Below are positions 1-5,613 of a stretch of DNA of 8,515 bases, one piece after another. The DNA is from Candidatus Microgenomates bacterium (GTDB lineage Bacteria > Patescibacteriota > Microgenomatia > 2-02-FULL-39-11): assembly GCA_022866885.1 (NCBI GenBank), contig JALHWS010000029.1:1-8515 (forward strand), written 5' to 3'. The position numbers and the translations under genes are program-made. The notes below the pieces were generated by a model. It was not told the DNA's origin. It did no database searches and worked only from the letters and a program-made list of their open reading frames with translations. How positions within the stretch are numbered: position 1 is the first letter of the stretch; each line of letters begins with the position of its first letter.

Positions 1-1173
1 CCAAAATCAGCTCTTTTGTACATTGAACAGATCCAAACATTTTTGGATAGTCTGGGCTTTGGGGAAATCGTAACCGTTATGGGACGATACTTCGCTATGG
101 ACCGTGATCATCGCTGGGACCGGACGGAAAAGGCTTACAAAGTTTTGACTGAAGGGATTGGGGATAAAGGAACTAGTACTCAGGAAATAATCAAACATTC
201 TTATGAGAAAGGAATAACGGATGAATTCATACTTCCTTCGGCGGTCACCAAAGACGGAAAATTAACCCCCAGAATTTCCGCAAACGACAGCGTCATTTTT
301 TTTAATTACCGGATTGACCGTCCCCGACAATTGACAAACGCTTTTGTTTTGGAAAACTTTAAGCGTGATGCCAATCTGCGCGATTTTGATCCTTATTCCG
401 TCAAGTACTTCAAAAAACATGAGGTGATAGAGTGTCTATTGCAGGAACCTTTCGAGAGAGGTCCGATGATACCGCATCTTTATTTCGTGACCATGACTGA
501 ATATAGTAAATCTGTTCATGTCTCAAATGTCGCCTTCCCGCCGCAGATAGTTTTAAATCCTTTAAGCGAATGTATCGCCAAACAAGGCCTATACCAACTG
601 AAACTGGCTGAAAGTGAAAAAGAACGTTTCGTTACCTATTATTTCAACGGACAACGGGAAAATCCTTTTACCGGAGAAGACATCACTATCGTTCCTTCTC
701 CGAAAGTGCCGACTTATGACCTGAAACCGGAAATGTCTGCCGCCCAGATAACGGAAAAACTGTTAGAAAATCTTAAAAAAGACCGTTACCATCTAATCAT
801 CATGAATTTTGCCAATCCGGATATGGTTGGTCATACCGGTGCGATCACGGCCACCGTTAAAGCCTGCGAATATCTGGACGGTTGTCTTTCTAAAATTGTT
901 CCTGCCATTTTAGACAAAGGTGGTACTGTTTTTATTACCGGTGATCACGGAAACGCCGAAGAATTAATCAATCCGAAAAGTAAAGACGTTGACACCGAGC
1001 ATTCCACCTATCCGGTTCCTTTTATTACCATAAATAACGATTTTCGTGGCAAAAATATTTCTCTTATGAAAGGAGTTTTGGCTGATGTTGCTCCAACAAT
1101 ATTGGACTTGATGAAAATAAAAAAACCGCAATCAATGACCGGTAGAAATTTGTTGGAAAATATATTATCATAA
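1..1173 (+). CDS. gpmI: 2,3-bisphosphoglycerate-independent phosphoglycerate mutase, C-terminal part (5' end outside window)
   Basis: Cytosolic enzyme interconverting 3- and 2-phosphoglycerate; Mn-dependent, alkaline-phosphatase superfamily. The frame is open from base 1, reading PKSALLYIEQIQ, so the TTG at 16 is not a real start. Visible are 390 residues; the family is about 510-550 long, and the missing N-terminus would carry the catalytic Ser and one metal Asp. Seen here, numbered from the first in-window codon: the GRYFAMDRDHRWDR block of the transferase domain near 28-41, the phosphate-binding FNYRIDR segment near 101-107, then the returning phosphatase domain with metal ligands D274 and H278 (NPDMVGHTG), D315-H316 (GDHGNAEE) and H334 (EHSTYPVPF). 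All expected C-terminal ligands are intact. It precedes fbp by 46 bp on the same strand, probably co-transcribed. A second, unrelated mutase (gpmA type) lies 3.8 kb downstream. Identification is secure. Confidence 0.95.
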   Translation, partial: PKSALLYIEQIQTFLDSLGFGEIVTVMGRYFAMDRDHRWDRTEKAYKVLTEGIGDKGTSTQEIIKHSYEKGITDEFILPSAVTKDGKLTPRISANDSVIFFNYRIDRPRQLTNAFVLENFKRDANLRDFDPYSVKYFKKHEVIECLLQEPFERGPMIPHLYFVTMTEYSKSVHVSNVAFPPQIVLNPLSECIAKQGLYQLKLAESEKERFVTYYFNGQRENPFTGEDITIVPSPKVPTYDLKPEMSAAQITEKLLENLKKDRYHLIIMNFANPDMVGHTGAITATVKACEYLDGCLSKIVPAILDKGGTVFITGDHGNAEELINPKSKDVDTEHSTYPVPFITINNDFRGKNISLMKGVLADVAPTILDLMKIKKPQSMTGRNLLENILS

Positions 1174-1204
1174 GACACTTAAGTTACTTAAATTATTAAT
1201 AAAT

Positions 1205-1212
1205 AAAGGAGG
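1205..1212 (+). promoter_or_regulatory. Shine-Dalgarno site of fbp
   Basis: AAAGGAGG, a near-perfect anti-16S match, sits 7 nt before the ATG at 1220 and fixes the fbp start. It lies in an AT-rich 46-bp spacer after gpmI in which I see no convincing promoter or terminator, consistent with co-transcription of gpmI and fbp. Confidence 0.85.
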
Positions 1213-1219
1213 AATCAAT

Positions 1220-2320
1220 ATGAAGATTACACTCTCAGTCATAAAAGCGGACGTCGGTTCCGTCGGCGGTCATAATATCCCAAGTAAAAAGCTGGTGGAA
1301 ACGATCGAAAATCATGTCAAAAAAGCCGGACCGAGACTGCTTAAGGATTACAAAATTTCTCATACCGGTGATGATACGGCCATTCTGATGTCACATACCC
1401 ACGGCGTTGACCATAAAGATATTCATAAACTGGCATGGGACGCTTTCGCCAAAGCGACGGAAGTAGCCAAAGAACAGGGACTGTACGGAGCCGGACAGGA
1501 TATCTTAAAGACCGCATTTTCCGGTAATGTCCGCGGCATGGGACCGGGCAGTTGCGAGATGGAGTTTGAAGAAAGGCCGGCTGAACCTTTTATCATTTTT
1601 GCCTGCGACAAGACCGATCCCGGCGCTTTCAATTATCCGCTGTTCCGTGGACATGCCGATCCGTTCCATAACGCAGGGCTTTTACTTGCCCCTGACATGG
1701 CCGTCGGTTTTGAATTTACGGTAATGGATGTCAATTACACGGAAGGAGATAGGATTATAAAATTAAATGTGCCGGAAGAATATTATGATCTGGCTGTTCT
1801 TCTTCGCGATCCGGAGCATTACGTGATCGAATCAATCAAAGCGCGCTCAACCGGAGATGTGGCGGCGGTCGTCTCGACTTCCCGTCTCCATAACATCGCC
1901 GGTAAATATACCGGTAAGGATGATCCGGTAGCTTTGGTCCGGACTCAAAAGCAATTCCCTTCAACCGGGGAAATTTTATCACCGTTTGCGACCGCTCCAT
2001 ATGTCGCCGGGGGAGATCGCGGCAGTCATATTGTTGCTTTAATGCCCGCCAAACAAAATGAAATAATTTCCTTGTTTGACGGCCCGACAATTGTAACGGC
2101 GGCCGGAATCTGTGTCCATAACGGCATATTTACAGAACTGGTAGATCTGTTTGACCAGCCCTTCTGGGACACTATCCGCGCCAAAGCCACCCAAAAAACT
2201 TTGGATATCCGCGACCAGGGCTTTTTCGGTTGCGCCATGGCTCCGATGGAGGAATTGGAATATACCGGTGTCGTCGAGCGGATAAAAGATTTGGACAAGA
2301 AATTTATAATAAGAAAATAA
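1220..2320 (+). CDS. fbp: Bifunctional fructose-1,6-bisphosphate aldolase/phosphatase (FBPA/P, archaeal-type class V FBPase)
   Basis: Condenses DHAP and glyceraldehyde-3-phosphate to FBP and hydrolyses it to fructose-6-phosphate in one remodelling active site, making this step of gluconeogenesis effectively irreversible. At 366 residues it is full length for the family. Residues fit the Mg-dependent family pattern: D11 (KADVGS), H18 (GGHN), D51-D52, Y230 and Schiff-base K233 in YTGKDDP, D234-D235, and Y348 in EELEYT near the C-terminus. The numbering is almost identical to that of the characterised archaeal enzymes (K232, Y229, Y348 from memory). The family is typical of archaea and some deep-branching or candidate-phylum bacteria. 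The ATG is set by a strong ribosome site. It sits between gpmI and acsA, and a palindromic repeat follows the stop. Both aldolase and phosphatase residues are present, so I expect both activities. Confidence 0.96.
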   Translation: MKITLSVIKADVGSVGGHNIPSKKLVETIENHVKKAGPRLLKDYKISHTGDDTAILMSHTHGVDHKDIHKLAWDAFAKATEVAKEQGLYGAGQDILKTAFSGNVRGMGPGSCEMEFEERPAEPFIIFACDKTDPGAFNYPLFRGHADPFHNAGLLLAPDMAVGFEFTVMDVNYTEGDRIIKLNVPEEYYDLAVLLRDPEHYVIESIKARSTGDVAAVVSTSRLHNIAGKYTGKDDPVALVRTQKQFPSTGEILSPFATAPYVAGGDRGSHIVALMPAKQNEIISLFDGPTIVTAAGICVHNGIFTELVDLFDQPFWDTIRAKATQKTLDIRDQGFFGCAMAPMEELEYTGVVERIKDLDKKFIIRK

Positions 2321-2347
2321 TTAAGTAACAGTAGTTACGCAATTTCA

Positions 2348-2422
2348 TGTCATTGCGAGTCCCCGTTATAAGCGGGACGCGGCAATCTCGGACGGGATTG
2401 CTTCGCTACGCTCGCAATGACA
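2348..2422. repeat. REP/MITE-like palindromic repeat, copy A
   Basis: Perfect 12-bp terminal inverted repeat TGTCATTGCGAG (2348-2359) / CTCGCAATGACA (2411-2422). Inside are two further hairpins: GTCCC (2359-2363) with GGGAC (2374-2378), and an 8-bp stem (one G-T wobble) from 2382-2389 pairing with 2394-2401 around GGAC. It occupies most of the 124-bp spacer between fbp and acsA, and a related copy lies at 7816-7927. No ORF inside looks real. The strong secondary structure could also end or attenuate fbp transcription, but there is no U-tract, so I call it a repeat and not an intrinsic terminator. Confidence 0.85.
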
Positions 2423-2444
2423 ATCTAAATTATTTTGCAATCCT

Positions 2445-4178
2445 ATGGAAGAAATAGAAATTTTGAAAGCTTCCGATAAAAAAACCAGGCTGATTCCGAA
2501 TCTCCCGGATTATAAATCGCTTTATCCGAACTTTTCCTGGGAGAGGGCAAAATCGGAATTGGCCTGGTTTCCGGGCGGAAAAATAAATGCCGCCTATAAT
2601 GCGGTTGATCGTCATCTGGATTCCTCTGCTTGCGACAAGATTGCCCTTTATTGGGAAGGAGATAAGGGTGAAAAAAGCACTTACACTTTTTCCCAACTGG
2701 CGAAATTATCCAACCAATGGGGAAATTATTTAAAAAAATCAGGAGTTGTCAAAGGAGACAGAGTTTTCATCTTTCTTCCACGGATACCTGATCTTTTTAC
2801 TTCTTTTTTGGGAATATTAAAAATCGGCGCTGTGGCCGGCACTTTATTTTCCGCTTTTCAACAGCAGGCTCTTTTTGACCGTCTTGAAGACAGCGGAGCT
2901 AAAATTCTCATTACCAATCGGGAACTATCGCTTCGTTTGGCGGAAATCCGGAATAAATTACCCGAACTCAAACAGGTAGTTATAGTTGACGATAATGACT
3001 TCCAAAAAAACCTTAGCGCCGAGCAATCAGATCTTGAAGTTATGCCGATGGATCCTGAAGATAACGCTTTTATGCTTTATACTTCAGGGACAACCGGTAA
3101 ACCGAAAGGCGTCGTCCATAAACATTTGGCCATTCTTTCCCAACACGTCACGGCCTATCACATCCTTGATCTTCATGATGAAGATATTTACTGGTGTACG
3201 GCCGATCCCGGTTGGGTAACCGGTATAGGCTATACGATACTGGGATCCTGGAGTAATAAAGCGAGTGAAGTAATTTTTTCCGGCCGTTTTGACGCCTCCA
3301 GATGGTACCAGATCCTTCAGGATTATAAGGTAACCATCTGGTATACGGCGCCAACCGCAGTCCGGATGCTGATGGCCGAAGGAGATCTGCCCAAGAAATA
3401 TAATTTAACTTCTTTGAGACACATCTTATCCGTTGGTGAACCGCTTAATCCCGAAGCCATCCGCTGGGGCTTGAAAATGTTTGGCCTGGCCTTTCATGAT
3501 ACCTGGTGGCAGACGGAAACAGGCTGTATGTGTCTGGTGAATTATATTTGCAACGACACGAAGCTCGGTTCGATGGGTTTGCCGATTTTGGGACTCTCCG
3601 GCGGGATTGTCGATGATCGTGGCCAGGAAGTTCCCCGCAAAACCGAAGGCAATATCGCTCTCAGGCCCGGCTGGCCATCAATGATGAAGGAAATTTGGAA
3701 ACGGCCGGAAAAATATCAGTCGTATTTCGTCAACGGCTGGTATATTTCAGGCGACCGCGGCTGGGAGGATGAAGACGGTTATTTCTGGTTTATAGGCAGA
3801 AGCGATGATGTCATCAAAACTGCCGGTGAAAGAGTGGGTCCTTTTGAGGTGGAATCAGCTCTTATTGAACATCCGGCGGTAGTTGAAGCCGGTGTGATTG
3901 GTAAACCCGACGAACTGCGAGGAGAGATAATTAAAGCCTTTGTGGATTTGAAAGATGAATATAAAGCAAAAATAGCAGATAAGAGTTATGAAGATCAATT
4001 AAAAATAGAACTTTCTCAGTATGTTAAAAAACATCTGGCCGGCCATGCGTATCCTCGGGAAGTCGAATTTATTGATAAACTGCCAAAAACCAGATCCGGA
4101 AAAATCATGAGAAGAATCCTCAAAGCCAAAGAAATGGGCCAGCCTATCGGCGACACCTCTACGCTGGAGGAATATTGA
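2445..4178 (+). CDS. acsA: Acetyl-CoA synthetase, AMP-forming (AcsA type)
   Basis: Activates acetate with ATP to acetyl-AMP and then acetyl-CoA, releasing AMP and PPi; cytosolic ANL-superfamily adenylating enzyme. At 577 residues it matches the shorter AcsA form typified by Bacillus (about 572), not the roughly 650-residue Acs form. Motifs in order: ATP/phosphate loop YTSGTTGKPKG (212-222), WCTADPGWVTG, APTAVRML, DTWWQTETG (352-360, its Trp pair typical of acetate/propionate enzymes), the GD and GRSDDV hinge (451-456), and LPKTRSGKIMRR near the C-terminus with adenylation lysine K553. A stop in the repeat bounds the frame upstream, and ATG 2445 is the first start. There is no recognisable Shine-Dalgarno site; the 22 bp before the ATG are AT-rich. 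The stop TGA gives the normal family end (GDTSTLEEY). Acetate is the likely substrate. Activity in reverse for ATP is conceivable but not shown. Confidence 0.95.
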   Translation: MEEIEILKASDKKTRLIPNLPDYKSLYPNFSWERAKSELAWFPGGKINAAYNAVDRHLDSSACDKIALYWEGDKGEKSTYTFSQLAKLSNQWGNYLKKSGVVKGDRVFIFLPRIPDLFTSFLGILKIGAVAGTLFSAFQQQALFDRLEDSGAKILITNRELSLRLAEIRNKLPELKQVVIVDDNDFQKNLSAEQSDLEVMPMDPEDNAFMLYTSGTTGKPKGVVHKHLAILSQHVTAYHILDLHDEDIYWCTADPGWVTGIGYTILGSWSNKASEVIFSGRFDASRWYQILQDYKVTIWYTAPTAVRMLMAEGDLPKKYNLTSLRHILSVGEPLNPEAIRWGLKMFGLAFHDTWWQTETGCMCLVNYICNDTKLGSMGLPILGLSGGIVDDRGQEVPRKTEGNIALRPGWPSMMKEIWKRPEKYQSYFVNGWYISGDRGWEDEDGYFWFIGRSDDVIKTAGERVGPFEVESALIEHPAVVEAGVIGKPDELRGEIIKAFVDLKDEYKAKIADKSYEDQLKIELSQYVKKHLAGHAYPREVEFIDKLPKTRSGKIMRRILKAKEMGQPIGDTSTLEEY

Positions 4179-4236
4179 ACAGAAGCACCAGTTCGCCTTT
4201 TGGGTTTTGAAAGTGAGCTAAAGCATCAGTAATTTT
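4159..4236 (-). pseudogene. rsmI: Remnant C-terminus of rsmI beyond an in-frame TGA
   Basis: Continuing past the rsmI stop in the same frame gives KITDALAHFQ followed by NPKGELVLLF and NIPPA, ending at TAG (4159-4161). This is recognisably the end of the RsmI domain (GE-hydrophobic strand), normally fused to the ELTK..EE..RG segment that ends just before the stop. With one residue in place of TGA the product would be 243 residues, and its 3' end would overlap the convergent acsA by 20 bp. The remnant has no start of its own and is not an independent gene. Confidence 0.75.
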
Positions 4237-4890
4237 TCATCGCCAAACTTCCTCATATATCTTTGTCAATTCTCGGCAAATAACCATTTCAATATCGCCA
4301 AAGATATTTTTTATGTCTGCCAAACTTTCACTTAACCGGTGCGGGGTTTCGAAAGCAATTATCGTTGATGATTGACCATCTTTACGATTCGCTAATAAAT
4401 TATTCAGTAATTTTTGGCGTTTGGTTTGGTTTGACGGCAGATAACCGATGAAACGGAAATCATTGGGAGGCAGCCCTGATAAGGTTAGAGCTGTAATAAC
4501 CGAAGAAGGGCCGGGAATAGAAGTTATTTTGATATTTTGCTTAAGACATTCTTTAACCAATTTATAACCGGGATCGCAGATGAGAGGTGTTCCGCTGTCA
4601 GAAACAAGAGCGATATCTTTCCCTTCCTGCAATAAGTTAATAATCTCCGGAATTCTTTTTAATTCAATTTCGTCATAATAGGAAATATATTTAGGTATCT
4701 TTGGTGTATTAAGATCGGGTATTTTTAATTCCTGATTTTTAATTCTTAATTCATAATTCTGAATAAGGTTTCCTGTCTTTCTTGTGTCTTCGCAGGCAAT
4801 AAAATCAACGGAAAATAAAGTTTTGATAGCGCGCAGAGTAATATCTTCCAGGTTGCCGATCGGGGTGGACACCAGATATAATGTTCCCAT
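4237..4890 (-). CDS. rsmI: 16S rRNA (cytidine-1402-2'-O)-methyltransferase RsmI, apparently cut short by TGA
   Basis: SAM-dependent tetrapyrrole-methylase-fold enzyme that 2'-O-methylates C1402 in the ribosomal P-site region. Motifs in order: GTLYLVSTPIGNLEDITLRA (2-21), ACEDTRKTGNL (32-42), SDSGTPLICDPG (97-108), SIPGPSSVITAL (124-135), GYLPSNQTKRQ, AFETPHRL and CRELTKIYEEVWR (205-217). The 217-residue product stops where the family has a conserved Gly, and the same frame continues with the missing terminal strand down to 4159. The simplest reading is a GGA-to-TGA nonsense change. A loop of about 15-20 extra residues (near 43-60) is encoded by a 14-bp-period repeat. ATG 4888-4890 has no Shine-Dalgarno site, but a TATAAT lies 7 nt upstream. 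It is convergent with acsA and divergent from gpmA. Family assignment is firm; whether the protein is functional is uncertain. Confidence 0.9.
   Translation of the reverse strand: MGTLYLVSTPIGNLEDITLRAIKTLFSVDFIACEDTRKTGNLIQNYELRIKNQELKIPDLNTPKIPKYISYYDEIELKRIPEIINLLQEGKDIALVSDSGTPLICDPGYKLVKECLKQNIKITSIPGPSSVITALTLSGLPPNDFRFIGYLPSNQTKRQKLLNNLLANRKDGQSSTIIAFETPHRLSESLADIKNIFGDIEMVICRELTKIYEEVWR
4721..4762. repeat. Three imperfect 14-bp tandem units inside rsmI
   Basis: Units on + are ATTTTTAATTCCTG (4721-4734), ATTTTTAATTCTTA (4735-4748) and ATTCATAATTCTGA (4749-4762), matching 12/14 and 11/14 between neighbours. The array of 42 bp is a multiple of three, so it adds 14 codons without a frameshift. 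On the minus strand it encodes the charged, low-complexity stretch IQNYELRIKNQELKI (residues about 43-57), at a loop between ACEDTRKTG and ISYYDE that is short in typical RsmI proteins. Confidence 0.7.
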
Positions 4891-4897
4891 AGAGGCA

Positions 4898-4903
4898 ATT
4901 ATA
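4898..4903 (-). promoter_or_regulatory. Candidate -10 box of rsmI
   Basis: The minus strand reads an exact TATAAT here, 7 nt before the rsmI ATG. A start of transcription at the usual distance would fall at or next to the ATG, implying a leaderless or nearly leaderless mRNA, which agrees with the absence of a Shine-Dalgarno site. No good -35 hexamer is visible at 16-18 bp, so the call rests on the -10 and position alone. Confidence 0.4.
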
Positions 4904-4922
4904 ACAGGAAATAAGACAATAC

Positions 4923-4949
4923 TTTACATTTATTAAAAAGTATGATAAT
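4923..4949 (+). promoter_or_regulatory. Candidate promoter of the gpmA-gap-pgk operon
   Basis: TTTACA (4923-4928) resembles a -35 and GATAAT (4944-4949) a -10, with a short 15-bp spacer. Transcription would begin around 4955-4957, only a few bases before the gpmA ATG at 4961, which also lacks a Shine-Dalgarno site. It lies in the 70-bp divergent spacer between rsmI and gpmA, and its -10 is inside the dyad at 4939-4957. Confidence 0.35.
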
Positions 4950-4957
4950 TTCATACT
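4939..4957. promoter_or_regulatory. Perfect 19-bp dyad, candidate operator
   Basis: AGTATGATAATTTCATACT has 7-bp arms (AGTATGA/TCATACT) that are perfectly complementary around TAATT. It overlaps the likely -10 of the glycolytic operon and ends 3 bp before the gpmA ATG, a position suited to repression by a dimeric regulator. I do not recognise the motif as that of a named regulator, and I see no second copy in the window. Confidence 0.45.
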
Positions 4958-4960
4958 ATT

Positions 4961-5602
4961 ATGGCCGGCAAGAAAAAAGGTTATCTAGCCCTTATTCGCC
5001 ATGGTGAGTCCCAGTGGAATGAAAAAGGTTTATGGACCGGTTGGACGGATATCCCTTTGACCCCAAAAGGCCAGGAAGAAGCAAGATCAGCCGCCGCAGT
5101 TTTGATTGACGTCAAATTTGATTTGGCAGTGACTTCTGATTTAGTCAGAGCCTCGGAAACTCTGGAAATAATCAAACAAGAGTTAAAAATCCCTCAACTG
5201 CCAACCATCAAACATAAAGCGTATAAAGAGCGTCATTACGGCATTTTCACCGGAAAAAACAAATGGGAAATCAAAAAAGAAGTAGGAGAAGAGAAATTCA
5301 AAAAAATACGACGGGGTTGGAACGAACCGATACCGGAAGGCGAAACGCTGGAAGACGTCTATAACAGAGTTATTCCTCATTTGACAGAACATATTATGCC
5401 AAAAGTGATCGGAGGCACAAACGTGATGGTTGTAGCCCACGGTAATACCCATCGGGCGATTATCAAGCATCTGGAAGGCATTTCCCATGAAAAAATCGAA
5501 GAAATTGAGCTGGTAACCGGTGAAGTTGTCCTTTACGCCTTCAACAAAAAAGGTAAAATAGTTCTTAAAGAGAAGAGATCCGTTAATAAAAGTAAATCAT
5601 AA
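4961..5602 (+). CDS. gpmA: Compact 2,3-bisphosphoglycerate-dependent phosphoglycerate mutase
   Basis: Interconverts 3- and 2-phosphoglycerate through a phosphohistidine; histidine-phosphatase superfamily, cytosolic. Key residues: LIRHGES with nucleophile H14, the mutase signature GLWTGWTDIPLT (23-34), R63 in LVRASET, KERHYG (89-94, acid E90), substrate arginines R117-R118, and VVAHGNTHRA with H160. At 213 residues it is shorter than the E. coli enzyme (about 250), lacking the roughly 25-residue loop that usually follows the Arg pair; here RRGWNEPIPEGETL closes directly. ERHYG and the FTGW-like signature favour mutase over a general phosphatase (CobC/GpmB types), but the missing loop leaves some doubt. 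First gene of an operon with gap (11 bp) and pgk; gap's ribosome site overlaps its stop codon. The ATG is taken because it begins just before the first core strand. No Shine-Dalgarno site is seen. Lys-rich tail. Confidence 0.88.
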   Translation: MAGKKKGYLALIRHGESQWNEKGLWTGWTDIPLTPKGQEEARSAAAVLIDVKFDLAVTSDLVRASETLEIIKQELKIPQLPTIKHKAYKERHYGIFTGKNKWEIKKEVGEEKFKKIRRGWNEPIPEGETLEDVYNRVIPHLTEHIMPKVIGGTNVMVVAHGNTHRAIIKHLEGISHEKIEEIELVTGEVVLYAFNKKGKIVLKEKRSVNKSKS

Positions 5603-5607
5603 GGAGG
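5601..5607 (+). promoter_or_regulatory. Shine-Dalgarno site of gap, overlapping the gpmA stop
   Basis: AAGGAGG begins inside the gpmA TAA (5600-5602) and lies 6 nt before the gap ATG at 5614. It fixes the gap start and suggests translational coupling of the two genes. Confidence 0.85.
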
Positions 5608-5613
5608 AAAATT

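Noticed and set aside
1836..2298. Antisense open frames inside fbp
   Set aside because: They are shadows of a strongly conserved gene; no ribosome site and low-complexity or basic products.
2325..2338. Small hairpin GTAAC-AGTA-GTTAC after fbp as a terminator
   Set aside because: The stem is only 5 bp with no following T-run, too weak for an intrinsic terminator.
4179..4236. A separate small gene between acsA and rsmI
   Set aside because: No start codon with a ribosome site; the sequence is explained as the in-frame C-terminal continuation of rsmI.
4237..4239. Genome-wide UGA=Gly recoding (genetic code 25)
   Set aside because: Only one in-frame TGA is seen in about 2,700 codons, and acsA, pgk and lexA end at TGA at family-typical lengths. 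Reading through the lexA TGA would run on into the repeat.
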